NCBI RefSeq assembly: GCF_038958875.1
Contig: NZ_CP152407.1
Span: forward strand, 7,501 to 71,500
Origin: Acidovorax sp. FHTAMBA
Lineage (GTDB): Bacteria; Pseudomonadota; Gammaproteobacteria; Burkholderiales; Burkholderiaceae_C
Direction: 5' to 3'
Length of the DNA: 64,000 nucleotides
Shown here: in pieces, positions 1 through 8,579 of the stretch
How the letters are laid out: each line of letters starts with the position of its first letter
Position numbering within the stretch: position 1 is the first letter of the stretch
Notes under the pieces: generated by a model
Database searches by the model: none
What the model was told of the DNA's origin: nothing
The model's input: the letters and a program-made list of their open reading frames with translations, nothing else
Translations under genes and position numbers: made by a program

Positions 1-634
1 CCAGGCTGAATTGCGGCGCCGTGAATACCGGCATGGCCAGTTCCAGTTGCACGGCGGACCAGGCCATCTGCCCTCTCACGGCCACCAGCGCAACCGCCGC
101 CGCCAGTGTGATGACAACCGCATAGCGGGCCGCCAATTTGCGGGAGACCAGATACACCACCAACATGGTCAGCACCAGGGGCAAGGCTGTCTGGGCGGCA
201 GCAAACGCCTGCAGACCAAAGCGCGCCAGCACACCCGCCAGAAGCGCCGCCGCGATCTCCATGGGAATGCGGTTCATGACTCGCTCGAACCAGCGCGTCA
301 CGCCCACCAGGGTGATGAGCGCTGCGCTGACCATGAAGGCCCCCACCGCCTCGCCCATGCTGAAGCCACCGGCCAGGCCCGCAGTGGCCAGCACGGCCGC
401 ACCGGGTGTAGACCATGCCACCATGACCGGCTTGCGCAAGATGAGTGAGGGCACCAGGGAGCACAGGCCCATCCCCAGCCCCAGCGCCCACATCCACGAT
501 GTGACCTGCGCCGGGGTGGCGCCAAACGCCTGCGCGGCCTGGAACACAATGGCGACAGAACTCGTGAAGCCCACCAGTACCGCGACGAAGCCTGCGGTGA
601 ACGCCGACAGGCTCAGGTCTTTGAAGAATTGCAT
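1..634 (-). CDS. benE: Benzoate/H+ symporter BenE family, N-terminal part (cut by window edge)
   Basis: The gene starts with ATG at 634 on the minus strand and runs off the left edge of the window, so 211 codons are visible and the C-terminus is missing. The translation begins MQFFKDLSLSAFTAGFVAVL and is almost entirely hydrophobic, with repeated membrane segments, a SVAIVFQAAQAFGATPAQ stretch and a KPVMVAWSTPGAAVLATAG segment typical of BenE-type inner-membrane benzoate/proton symporters. The family normally has about 390-400 residues and 11-12 membrane spans, so roughly half is present. No benzoate-degradation gene is visible next to it, so the substrate is inferred from family only. The gene downstream of it lies outside the window. 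Confidence 0.8.
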   Translation of the reverse strand, partial: MQFFKDLSLSAFTAGFVAVLVGFTSSVAIVFQAAQAFGATPAQVTSWMWALGLGMGLCSLVPSLILRKPVMVAWSTPGAAVLATAGLAGGFSMGEAVGAFMVSAALITLVGVTRWFERVMNRIPMEIAAALLAGVLARFGLQAFAAAQTALPLVLTMLVVYLVSRKLAARYAVVITLAAAVALVAVRGQMAWSAVQLELAMPVFTAPQFSL

Positions 635-700
635 GGGCGCGATTCTGTCATTCCAGCCCGCCGCCGAAGTTCTTGACGTGCCGGCGTTCTGCAACAGTAT

Positions 701-757
701 TGCTACTATTTTAATAGCATGTGGCGCAACAGGGACAAGCGCCAGGGGCCAAAAAGA
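701..757 (-). repeat. Two-hairpin Comamonadaceae-type repeat, copy 1
   Basis: This copy lies between the benE start and the kup stop. It reads GCTACTATTTTAATAGC (hairpin 2) followed by a TGGCGC/GCGCCA stem (hairpin 1) with an 11-base loop and an A-rich tail. It is in reverse orientation relative to the copy at 53868. It lies directly 3' of kup and about 65 bases upstream of the benE start codon. Confidence 0.75.
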
Positions 758-770
758 CCAGAAACTCTGT

Positions 771-2648
771 TCAAAGCTCTATCTTCGATCCAAGTTCCAC
801 CACCGCATTGTTGGGCAGGTGCAGAAAGTCTGCCGCTCCGCTGGCGTTGTGGTGCATCTGAGCGAACAGCTTCTCGCGCCAGGGCGCCATGCCGCCGCCC
901 ATGGTGGGGATGACGGTATCGCGCGAAAGGAAGTAGCTGGTGGTCATGACCTCCAGCTCGCAACCCCGCCCGCGCAGCAGCTCCAGTGCGCGGGGCACGT
1001 CGGGGTCGTTCTTGAAGCCGTAGTGGATCGCCACCTGCCAGCAGTCGTGGCCCAGCGGTTCGACCTGCAGGCGTTTGTCCAGGCCGATCCACGGGGTTTC
1101 ATGGTTGTGCACCGTCACAAACAGGTTTTGCTGGTGCAGCACCTTGTTGTGCTTGAGGTTGTGCAGGAGCGCATTGGGCACCGCACCCGCCTCGGCCGTG
1201 AGAAACACCGCCGTGCCCTCCACCCGGGTGGGCGGGCTGATGAACACGGATTCCAGAAAGTCCTTGAGGTCGATGGCATCGGCACGCAGCTTGTTGTTGA
1301 GCAGCCTGCGCCCTTCCTTCCAGGTCATCATGAAGGCGAACATGACCCCGCCGATCATGAGCGGGAACCAGCCCCCCTGGAACAGCTTGAGCAGGTTGGA
1401 CGCGAAGAACGCCAGATCCACCACAAAGAAGCACCCCGTGGCGGCCAGGCACAGCGCCAGCGGGTAGCCCCAGCCGTAGCGGATCACAAAGAACGTGAGC
1501 GTGGTGGTGATCAGCATGTCCAGCGTCACGGCAATGCCGTAGGCCGCAGCCAGGTTGCTCGACGAGCGGAACATCACCACCGCCAGCACGATGGCCACAA
1601 ACAGCCCCCAGTTCACCAGCGGCATGTAGATTTGCCCGGTGTCGCGCACGCTGGTGTGCTGGATGTTCAGCCGGGGCAGGTAACCCAGCTGAATCACCTG
1701 CTTGGTGACGCTGAAGGCGCCGGTGATGAGCGCTTGCGACGCGATCACCGTGGCCATGGTGGCCAGCACCACCAGCGGGATCAGCGCCCAGTCTGGCGAC
1801 ATCATGTAAAACGGGTTTTTCACGGCCTCTGGCTCGGCCAGCAGCAGTGCGCCCTGGCCAAAGTAGTTGAGCGTGAGCGCCGGCATCGCCACGCCAAACC
1901 AGGCCAGGCGGATGGGGCGCTTGCCGAAATGCCCCAGGTCTGCATAGAGCGCTTCGGCACCCGTCACGCACAGCACCACCGCGCCAAGGATGATGAAACT
2001 GGTGCCCGGGTTGGCCCACATGAAGCCCAGCGCGTGGTGGGGGCTCAGGGCCCAGAGTATTTCGGGGTGACCAACGATGTGCGAGATGCCCAGCAACGCG
2101 ATGCTGACGTACCACACCAGCGTGATGGGGCCGAAGAATCTGCCGATGCCGCCCGTGCCGCGCTTTTGCACGGCAAACAGGCAAAACAGCACGACCAGCG
2201 TGATCGGGATCACATACTGCTTGAAGTTCGGTGCCACCACCTCCAGGCCTTCCACCGCCGACAGCACCGAGATGGCCGGGGTGATCACGCCATCACCATA
2301 GAACAGCGAGGTGCCAAAAATACCGACCGCGAGCAGTACGCCACGCAGCCTGGGCTTGTCCTTGACGGCCTGCGAGGCCAGCGCCAGCATGGCAACGAGA
2401 CCGCCCTCACCGTGGTTGTCCGCCCGCAGCACCAGCACCACGTACTTGAGCGAAACAATGACCGTGAGGGTCCAGAAAAAGATCGACAGGATGCCGTAGA
2501 TGTTGTCCGGGGTGAAAGGCACATGCCCCGAACCAAAGACCTCCTTGACGGCATACAGCACGCTGGTGCCGATATCGCCATACACAACACCGATGGCGCC
2601 CAGCGTGAGCGCTGCGAGCGAGGATTTGGAGCTTTGCACTGACGGCAC
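771..2648 (-). CDS. kup: Kup-family low-affinity potassium uptake transporter
   Basis: This 625-residue protein is a K+/H+ symporter of the KUP/HAK/KT family in the inner membrane. The first membrane segment holds the signature GVVYGDIGTSVLYAV (about residues 20-34), followed by FGTSLFYGDGVITPAISVLSAVEG. About 12 membrane segments are followed by a soluble C-terminal domain from about residue 460. The start is GTG at 2648; a second in-frame GTG lies three codons later. A strong hairpin sits directly upstream (2648-2670). The gene is downstream of gshA on the same strand with a 178-base gap, so it probably has its own promoter. Together with trkH and trkA it gives the cell two potassium uptake systems within 6.5 kb. 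Confidence 0.95.
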   Translation of the reverse strand: MPSVQSSKSSLAALTLGAIGVVYGDIGTSVLYAVKEVFGSGHVPFTPDNIYGILSIFFWTLTVIVSLKYVVLVLRADNHGEGGLVAMLALASQAVKDKPRLRGVLLAVGIFGTSLFYGDGVITPAISVLSAVEGLEVVAPNFKQYVIPITLVVLFCLFAVQKRGTGGIGRFFGPITLVWYVSIALLGISHIVGHPEILWALSPHHALGFMWANPGTSFIILGAVVLCVTGAEALYADLGHFGKRPIRLAWFGVAMPALTLNYFGQGALLLAEPEAVKNPFYMMSPDWALIPLVVLATMATVIASQALITGAFSVTKQVIQLGYLPRLNIQHTSVRDTGQIYMPLVNWGLFVAIVLAVVMFRSSSNLAAAYGIAVTLDMLITTTLTFFVIRYGWGYPLALCLAATGCFFVVDLAFFASNLLKLFQGGWFPLMIGGVMFAFMMTWKEGRRLLNNKLRADAIDLKDFLESVFISPPTRVEGTAVFLTAEAGAVPNALLHNLKHNKVLHQQNLFVTVHNHETPWIGLDKRLQVEPLGHDCWQVAIHYGFKNDPDVPRALELLRGRGCELEVMTTSYFLSRDTVIPTMGGGMAPWREKLFAQMHHNASGAADFLHLPNNAVVELGSKIEL

Positions 2649-2670
2649 CCGGCATCCAGAGGCTGCCGGG
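2648..2670 (-). promoter_or_regulatory. Hairpin in the kup 5' leader touching the GTG start
   Basis: On the minus strand the leader contains a perfect 7-bp stem, CCCGGCA paired with TGCCGGG, with a 9-base loop. It covers the first base of the kup GTG codon. It could restrict ribosome access, or it may simply be a stable GC dyad. No known potassium-responsive riboswitch architecture was recognised. Confidence 0.4.
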
Positions 2671-2826
2671 GTCTGTTACTTTTGGGAACGCTATTGTGCG
2701 CCTGCCCCCGCCTGTAAATGCGGGAGAGCAGTCTATGTTGCAATGCAGCAACTGGCCTTGGCAGCGCGGGTCAGACGTGGCAGGCCCGGTACCCGCAGGC
2801 CGGCGCCATACCTCTGGGCGACGTCC

Positions 2827-4122
2827 TCAGTCGTACACCTCGGCGTCGGGGTTGGTGGCCTCCAGCTCATAGCTGGCCGCCAGCATGGCCAGCCGTCCCA
2901 CCACGCCATACATGTAAAAGCGGTTGGGCGCGCTCACGCCCGGGCGCACGCCGGGCTGGGGCATGTGTGTGCTGTGCTCGAACGCCAGCGGCACAAAGCT
3001 CGCGCCCGGAGCGTTCAGGTTCTCGTCCACGCCGCGCTCTGCGTGCATGCGGTAGAAGCCACCCACCACGTAGCGGTCCATCATGTAGACCACGGGCTCG
3101 GCCACGGCCTCGTGCACGCGCTCCTGCGTCAGCACGCCTTCCTGGATGATGAGGTCGTTGACCGGCTGGCCGTCCTTGATGACGGCCATCTTGTTCTTGG
3201 TCTTGCGGTTGACGGCGTCCAGCTCCTTGGCATCGCGCACCGTCATGATGCCCATGCCGTAGGTGCCGTTGTTGGCCTTGACAATGACAAACGGCTTTTC
3301 GTTGATGCCGTATTCCTTGTACTTGCGACGCACCTTGGTCAGCAGGGCATCCACCGTGGTCTGCAGCTTGTCCATGCCTTTGTCTTCGGCAAAGTCCACG
3401 CCGTCGCACTGGCTGTACATGGGGTTGATGAGCCAGGGGTCGATGCCCAGCATCTTGCCGAAGCGCTTGGCCACCTCTTCGTAGTTCTTGAAGTGGGTGC
3501 TCTTGCGGCGCACGCTCCAGCCCGCGTGCAGCGGGGGCAGCAGGTACTGCTCGTGGATGTCTTCCAGGATGCCCGGGGCGCCGGCCGAGAGATCGTTGTT
3601 GAGCAGGATGGTACAGGGATCGAAATCCTTGAGCCCCAGGCGGCGCTTGGTGCGCACCACGGGCTCCAGCGTCACGGTGTCACCGTTGGGCAGCTCGATC
3701 AGCGTGGGTTTCTTGATGTCGGGGCTGATGGAGCCCACGCGCACGTTGAGCCCGGCCATGTTGAAGATGCGCTGCAGCTGCACCACGTTGGCCAGGTAGA
3801 AGGTGTTGCGCGTGTGGTTCTCGGGAATGATCAGCAGGTTGCGCGCCTCGGGGCAGATCTTTTCGATGGCGGCCATGGCGGCCTGCACCGCCAGGGGCAG
3901 CATTTCCTTCGTCAGGTTGTTCCAGCCACCGGGGAAGAGGTTGGTGTCCACCGGCGCCAGCTTGAAGCCCGCGTTGCGGATATCGACCGAGGTGTAGAAC
4001 GGCGGCGTGTGCTCCATCCACTCCAGGCGGAACCAGCGTTCGATGGCGGGCATCGAGTCGAGAATGCGCTGTTCAAGCTCGTTGATCGGCCCGGTCAGGG
4101 CGGTGATGAGATGCGGAACCAT
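2827..4122 (-). CDS. gshA: Glutamate-cysteine ligase, proteobacterial GshA type
   Basis: This 431-residue enzyme catalyses ATP-dependent joining of glutamate and cysteine, the first step of glutathione synthesis, in the cytoplasm. It matches the betaproteobacterial/acidithiobacillus-type ligase rather than the enterobacterial family: it starts MVPHLITALTGPINELEQRI, has VDTNLFPGGWNNL near residue 60, and IVKANNGTYGMGIM around residue 285, an ATP-grasp-like glycine-rich segment. The ATG start at 4122 is preceded by GAGGG and by a TACAAT -10 element. It lies between trkH (upstream) and kup (downstream), with no gshB next to it in this window. Confidence 0.93.
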   Translation of the reverse strand: MVPHLITALTGPINELEQRILDSMPAIERWFRLEWMEHTPPFYTSVDIRNAGFKLAPVDTNLFPGGWNNLTKEMLPLAVQAAMAAIEKICPEARNLLIIPENHTRNTFYLANVVQLQRIFNMAGLNVRVGSISPDIKKPTLIELPNGDTVTLEPVVRTKRRLGLKDFDPCTILLNNDLSAGAPGILEDIHEQYLLPPLHAGWSVRRKSTHFKNYEEVAKRFGKMLGIDPWLINPMYSQCDGVDFAEDKGMDKLQTTVDALLTKVRRKYKEYGINEKPFVIVKANNGTYGMGIMTVRDAKELDAVNRKTKNKMAVIKDGQPVNDLIIQEGVLTQERVHEAVAEPVVYMMDRYVVGGFYRMHAERGVDENLNAPGASFVPLAFEHSTHMPQPGVRPGVSAPNRFYMYGVVGRLAMLAASYELEATNPDAEVYD

Positions 4123-4151
4123 GGATAGCCCTCGGGAAGCGATTGCGACGA

Positions 4152-4157
4152 ATTGTA
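4152..4157 (-). promoter_or_regulatory. Candidate -10 element of gshA
   Basis: TACAAT on the minus strand lies 29 bases upstream of the gshA ATG, a normal distance for a short leader carrying a GAGGG ribosome site. No convincing -35 hexamer was found, so this is tentative. Confidence 0.35.
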
Positions 4158-4209
4158 GAGAGATGGGGTGACGCGCCGGTTTCGCAAGGCAGCCCGTTCG
4201 CGCGCTGCC

Positions 4210-5676
4210 TCAGCGGCGCCAGAACGCGGGGGTGAGCAAGGCCATGAAACTCAGGATCTCCAGGCGCCCCAGCAGCATGGCCAGCGTGCACACCCAGATC
4301 TGGAAATCGGTGAGCACTGCAAAGTTCGACGCCGGGCCCACGCTGCCCAGGCCCGGCCCCGCGCAGTTGACGCTGGCGAGCACGGCAGAGAACGCGGTCA
4401 CCGGGTCCAGGTCGGTGAGCAGCAGCACCATGCTGAGCCCGAAGATCGTGGCGCCATACACCAGCATGAAGGCCAGCACCGAGAAGATCACCCGGTTGTC
4501 CACCACGGCGCCGCCCAACACCACCGGCTGCACCGCCCGGGGGTGCACCAGGCGATTCATCTCACGGCGCGCCTGCTTGACCAGGATGAGCATCCGCACC
4601 ATCTTGATGCCGCAACCCGTGGATCCTGCACTGGTGGCCACGCCCGACAGCAGCAGCATGAACACCGGTGCAAACACGGGCCAGGCCAGATAGTCCACGG
4701 TGGCGTATCCGGTGGTGGAGGCCAGCGACACCAGATTGAACATGCCGTGGCGCAGCGCATCGAGCGGCGCATAAACCCCCTTTATCCACAACAGGCCCGC
4801 CACCAGCAGGCCGCCGCCCACCAGAGTGAGCAAGGTGGCGCGCAACTCCGGGTCATGCCAGAAGCCGTGCCAGTTCCCCTTGCGAATGGCCACGAAGTAC
4901 AGCGCAAAGTTGCAACTGGCCACCAGCATGAAAACGATGCAGATCGCCTCCAGCAGGGGCGACTGGAAGTGCCCGAAGCTCTGGTCATAGGGCGACAGCC
5001 CGCCCAAGCTTACGGTAGAAAACATGTGCATCATGGCATCCAGCGGCGCCATGCCGCCGGCCCAGTACGCCCCGGCGCACAAGGTGGAAAACAGCGCATA
5101 CACGCCCCACAGGCCCTTGGCCGTGCCAGTCATGCGCGGCGTAAGCTTGGTGTCCTTGAGCGGCCCGGCCGCCTCGGCCTTGAACAGCTGGCTGCCGCCC
5201 ACGCCCAGCAGCGGCAGCACGGCCACGGCCAGGATCAGGATGCCCATGCCGCCCATCCACTGCAGGAAGGTGCGCCACACGTTCAGCGACACGGGCAGGG
5301 TGTCGAGGTGCGACATCACCGTGGAGCCCGTGGTGGTCAGCCCCGACACCGCCTCGAAGTACGCATGGGTGAACGACATCGGGCGCCCGATGGCATGGCC
5401 TGCGAGCATGAGCGGCAGGGTGGCGCACAGGGGCAGCATCAGCCACACCAGCGACACCAGCATCACCCCGTGGCGCGGCTGCAGCTCCTGGCGGAACAGC
5501 CGCAGCCGCCACCACAACGATGCGCCCAGCGCCAGCGTTGCCGCCATGGCCTGCGGGTACACAGGCCAGATGCCGTCCTGGTTCCACAGCGACACCGCCA
5601 GCGGCAGCCCCATGGACAGCGAAAAGATCATCAGCAGGATGCCCAGCACGCGCAGGACGGGAAACATGTCCACCAT
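4210..5676 (-). CDS. trkH: Trk potassium uptake system membrane subunit TrkH
   Basis: This 488-residue inner-membrane protein is the channel-like subunit of the Trk/Ktr system. The four pore-loop repeats with a selectivity glycine are visible as GLTTTGSTV, SLGGLSPYD, ASTTGYATVDY and CAGPGLGSVGP. It follows trkA with a 21-base gap on the same strand, so trkA-trkH form an operon in which the cytoplasmic TrkA ring gates TrkH. The ATG at 5676 gives the expected N-terminus MVDMFPVLRVLG; an internal ATG three codons later is also possible. The length is normal for the family. Confidence 0.95.
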   Translation of the reverse strand: MVDMFPVLRVLGILLMIFSLSMGLPLAVSLWNQDGIWPVYPQAMAATLALGASLWWRLRLFRQELQPRHGVMLVSLVWLMLPLCATLPLMLAGHAIGRPMSFTHAYFEAVSGLTTTGSTVMSHLDTLPVSLNVWRTFLQWMGGMGILILAVAVLPLLGVGGSQLFKAEAAGPLKDTKLTPRMTGTAKGLWGVYALFSTLCAGAYWAGGMAPLDAMMHMFSTVSLGGLSPYDQSFGHFQSPLLEAICIVFMLVASCNFALYFVAIRKGNWHGFWHDPELRATLLTLVGGGLLVAGLLWIKGVYAPLDALRHGMFNLVSLASTTGYATVDYLAWPVFAPVFMLLLSGVATSAGSTGCGIKMVRMLILVKQARREMNRLVHPRAVQPVVLGGAVVDNRVIFSVLAFMLVYGATIFGLSMVLLLTDLDPVTAFSAVLASVNCAGPGLGSVGPASNFAVLTDFQIWVCTLAMLLGRLEILSFMALLTPAFWRR

Positions 5677-5697
5677 GGTTGTCGTGCAGGCTCTGCG

Positions 5698-7152
5698 TCA
5701 GAAAAAGGTCGCGCTCACACGGAAGAGCTTTTCCACGTCACGCACCAGCCGCTTGTGCGGCAGGAAGAACACCACGTGGTCGTTGCTCTCCAGCACCGTG
5801 CTGCTGCGCGGAATGATCACCTGCGGCTCGCGCAGATCGTCGGCCGAGACCTCGGGCGACTCGGGCAGGCCGCGCACGATCAGGCCGATGTGCACATCGC
5901 GTGGCAGGCTCAGTTCGCTCACCTTGCGCCCCACCACGCGCGAGGTTTTGCGGTCGCCGCGCACCACAATCTCCAGCGCCTCGGCCACGCCGCGGCGCAG
6001 GCTGTGCACGGCCTGCACATCGCCCTGGCGCACATAGGCCAGCAGCTCGCCCAGCATGGCCTGCGCGGGCGACAGGGCAATGTCGATCTGCGTGCCGTGC
6101 ATCAGGTCGGCATAGCTGCGCCGGTTGATGAGGGCCAGCACGCGGCGCGCGCCCATGCGCTTGGCCAGCAGGCAGGACATGATGTTGTCCTCGTCATCGT
6201 CGGTGAGCGCCAGGAAGAGGTCGATCTCGTCGATGCTCTCGTCGCCGAGCAGGTTTTCGTCCGTGGTGTCGCCCTGCAGCACCAGCACGTCGGACGGCAG
6301 GCGCGAGGCCAGCTCGATGCAGCGGGCGCCGTCGTCCTCGATGATCTTCACCAGGTAGCGCCCCGGCTCCTTGCCCAGCGCGAGCGCCAGGTGCAGGCCC
6401 ACCCGACCGCCCCCGGCAATCATGATGCGCCGCACCGGCCGCACCGCCGTGGCGCCACGCCGGTGCAGCGTGGCCAGCACATGGGCAATGTGCTCGCGCG
6501 CGGCGAGCACGAACACCTCGTCGCCCGGCTCGATGCGTGTTTCACCGGCGCAGGCCACAAAGCGGTCGGGCTCATCCGGAAAGCGGCGGTAGATGGCCAC
6601 CAGGCGCACCGCCACCTCGGGCGTGCCGTTGCGCATTTCCGCCACCGTGTGCCCCACCATGGGTGCGCCCGCCCGGGCGCGCACCGACACCAGGCAGGCG
6701 CGGCCCCCGGCAAACTCGCGCACCTGCATGGCCTCGGGGTATTCGATGAGCTTGCCGATGTAGCTGGTGAGGGATTGTTCGGGGCAGATGATGCGGTCCA
6801 CCGCAAAGCCCTCGGGGGCCACCAGGCGCTCCTCGGTCTGAAAGCCGGTGGAGCGCACCCGCGCGATGCGCTTGGGGATGTTGAACATCAGCTGCGCCAC
6901 CTTGCAGCACACGAGATTGGTCTCGTCCTGCGCAGCGCAGGCGATCAGCAGGTCGGTGTCCTGCGCACCCGCCTCGGCCAGCACCGAGGGCTCGATGCCG
7001 TTGCCCACCACCCCCCGCAGGTCGTAGCGCGATTCCAGGTCGCGCAGCCGGGCGGCGTCGGTGTCGATGACGGTGATGTCGTTGCGCTCCGACACCAGGC
7101 TGTCCGCCACACTCTGGCCCACACGGCCCGCGCCGAGGATGATGATTTTCAT
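5698..7152 (-). CDS. trkA: Trk system potassium transporter NAD-binding subunit TrkA
   Basis: This 484-residue cytoplasmic protein regulates TrkH. It has two RCK units: the first begins at residue 1 with the nucleotide-binding loop ILGAGRVGQSVADSL followed by VIDTDAARL, and the second starts near residue 240 with IAGGGRVGLHLALAL. Each RCK-N domain is followed by a TrkA-C domain. The ATG start at 7152 directly follows a two-hairpin repeat that makes up almost the whole 60-base spacer to proA. Transcription with trkH is likely. Confidence 0.96.
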   Translation of the reverse strand: MKIIILGAGRVGQSVADSLVSERNDITVIDTDAARLRDLESRYDLRGVVGNGIEPSVLAEAGAQDTDLLIACAAQDETNLVCCKVAQLMFNIPKRIARVRSTGFQTEERLVAPEGFAVDRIICPEQSLTSYIGKLIEYPEAMQVREFAGGRACLVSVRARAGAPMVGHTVAEMRNGTPEVAVRLVAIYRRFPDEPDRFVACAGETRIEPGDEVFVLAAREHIAHVLATLHRRGATAVRPVRRIMIAGGGRVGLHLALALGKEPGRYLVKIIEDDGARCIELASRLPSDVLVLQGDTTDENLLGDESIDEIDLFLALTDDDEDNIMSCLLAKRMGARRVLALINRRSYADLMHGTQIDIALSPAQAMLGELLAYVRQGDVQAVHSLRRGVAEALEIVVRGDRKTSRVVGRKVSELSLPRDVHIGLIVRGLPESPEVSADDLREPQVIIPRSSTVLESNDHVVFFLPHKRLVRDVEKLFRVSATFF

Positions 7153-7153
7153 G

Positions 7154-7212
7154 AGAAATCAGCCTCTAGGGCAATACCATCAAGCGCAAGCAGCTATCAA
7201 AATTGCAGCAAT
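7154..7212 (+). repeat. Two-hairpin repeat, copy 2 (proA-trkA spacer)
   Basis: The copy fills the proA-trkA spacer. It reads CAGCCTCTAGGGCAATACC then ATCAAGCGCAAGCAGCTATC and an A/T tail. The hairpin 1 stem is weak, and the loop sequence CAATACCATCA is shared with the copy at 60652, suggesting a subfamily. It lies between two co-directional genes. Confidence 0.7.
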
Positions 7213-8493
7213 TCAACTGCGCACCTCGCCCTCGCCCAGCACCACGTACTTGAGCGATGTGAGGCCTTCAATGCCCACCGGCCCGCGCGCGTGGAACTTG
7301 TCGGTGCTGATGCCGATTTCGGCGCCCAGGCCGTATTCAAAGCCGTCGGCAAAACGCGTGCTGGCGTTCACCATCACGCTGGCCGAATCCACTTCGCGCA
7401 GAAACTGCTGGGCGTGCATGTGGTCGCGCGTGAGGATGGCGTCGGTGTGGTGGCTCGAATACTGGTTGATGTGCGCAATGGCTTCATCCACGCCCGCCAC
7501 GATCTTCACGCTGATGATCGGGGCCAGGTATTCCTCGCTCCAGTCCTGCTCTGTGGCGGGCGTGAGCAGCGCGCCCGGCACGTCGGCCAGCAGAGCCATC
7601 GCCTCGGGGCAGCCGCGCATCTCCACGCCCTTGGCGGCATACACCACGCCGATCTGCGGCAGAAACTCCGCCGCCACGCCGCGCGCCACCAGCAGGCCTT
7701 CGCTCGCATTGCAGGGGCTGTACTTGTTGGTCTTGGCGTTGTCGGCCACCTTCACGGCCATGGCGATGTCGCAGGGGTCGTCCACATAGGTGTGGCAGTT
7801 GCCGTCCAGGTGCTTGATCACGGGCACCTTGGCGTCGCGGCTGATGCGCTCGATGAGGCCCTTGCCGCCGCGCGGGATGATCACGTCCACATACTGCGGC
7901 ATGGCAATCAGCTGGCCCACGGCCTCGCGGTCGGTGGTATGCACCAGCTGCACGCCGTGCTCTGGCAGGCCGGCCTCGGCCAGCGCCTGGGCCACCAGCC
8001 GAGCCAGCGCCTTGTTGGAATCAATGGCCTCCGAGCCGCCGCGCAGGATGCAGGCGTTGCCGCTCTTGATCGACAGCGACGCCGCCTCGATGGTCACGTT
8101 GGGGCGGCTCTCGTAGATCATGCCGAACACGCCAATCGGCACGCGCATCTGCCCCACGCGGATGCCGCTGGGTTGCTGCTTCATGCCGATGATCTCGCCA
8201 ATGATGTCGGGCATGGCGGCCAGCTGCTCGCAGCCTTCGGCGCAGGTTTCCAGCACCTTGGGGGTGAGTTTGAGGCGGTCCACCATCGGCTCGGCCAGCC
8301 CGGCGGCGCGGGCACGTTCCAGGTCGCGGGCGTTGTCCACCTGCAGCGCGTCCACGTTGTCGCGCAGCAGCCGGGCCAGGGCCTTGAGTGCTTTGTTTTT
8401 GATAGCTGCTGGCGCTTTGGCCATCAGCGCGGAGGCCGTTTTTGCCTGCAAACCCAGGGTGTGCGTGTATTCGGCGACGTTAAGGGCATTCAT
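7213..8493 (-). CDS. proA: Glutamate-5-semialdehyde dehydrogenase (gamma-glutamyl phosphate reductase)
   Basis: This 426-residue cytoplasmic enzyme makes glutamate 5-semialdehyde from gamma-glutamyl phosphate with NADPH in proline synthesis. The aldehyde dehydrogenase fold is seen in MIYESRPNVTIEAASLSIKS, GNACILRGGSEAI and the catalytic cysteine region YSPCNASEGLL. I chose the ATG at 8493 (MNALNVAEYTHTLG) because it matches the family N-terminus; the open frame continues 23 codons further upstream. Residues 17-35 are encoded by a copy of the dispersed repeat. No proB is adjacent. A CAAAAT element lies 6 bases upstream of the ATG, which would leave almost no leader. Confidence 0.95.
   Translation of the reverse strand: MNALNVAEYTHTLGLQAKTASALMAKAPAAIKNKALKALARLLRDNVDALQVDNARDLERARAAGLAEPMVDRLKLTPKVLETCAEGCEQLAAMPDIIGEIIGMKQQPSGIRVGQMRVPIGVFGMIYESRPNVTIEAASLSIKSGNACILRGGSEAIDSNKALARLVAQALAEAGLPEHGVQLVHTTDREAVGQLIAMPQYVDVIIPRGGKGLIERISRDAKVPVIKHLDGNCHTYVDDPCDIAMAVKVADNAKTNKYSPCNASEGLLVARGVAAEFLPQIGVVYAAKGVEMRGCPEAMALLADVPGALLTPATEQDWSEEYLAPIISVKIVAGVDEAIAHINQYSSHHTDAILTRDHMHAQQFLREVDSASVMVNASTRFADGFEYGLGAEIGISTDKFHARGPVGIEGLTSLKYVVLGEGEVRS
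8391..8444 (-). repeat. Two-hairpin repeat, copy 3 (inside proA)
   Basis: Within the proA coding strand, AAGCGCCAGCAGCTATCAAA is identical over about 20 bases to the intergenic copy at 34518-34537. It encodes AKAPAAIK in frame near residue 27. The length of this part of ProA equals that of the Escherichia coli protein as I recall it, so the copy replaced or converged on family sequence rather than adding length. Confidence 0.6.
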
Positions 8494-8499
8494 CCGGCG

Positions 8500-8505
8500 A
8501 TTTTG
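8500..8505 (-). promoter_or_regulatory. Candidate -10 element of proA
   Basis: CAAAAT followed by CGCCGG and then the proA ATG on the minus strand. If it is used, transcription would start at or next to the start codon. It shares the AAAATCGC pattern seen before pyrF, leuS, purC and purE. Confidence 0.3.
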
Positions 8506-8579
8506 CCGCAGATGCCCTGGCACCGGGGACTTCACTGCGGTTACCCTTGCAGCCCCGGCCAACCTGCTCCCACCCTTCC

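Noticed and set aside
138..2642. Long open frame on the plus strand over kup (834 codons)
   Set aside because: It is antisense to a clear kup gene, is rich in His, Arg and Gln with no recognisable domain, and arises from high GC codon bias.
2640..2760. Potassium or cyclic di-AMP riboswitch upstream of kup
   Set aside because: Only one simple hairpin is seen; no known aptamer core was recognised, and cyclic di-AMP signalling is not usual in this group.
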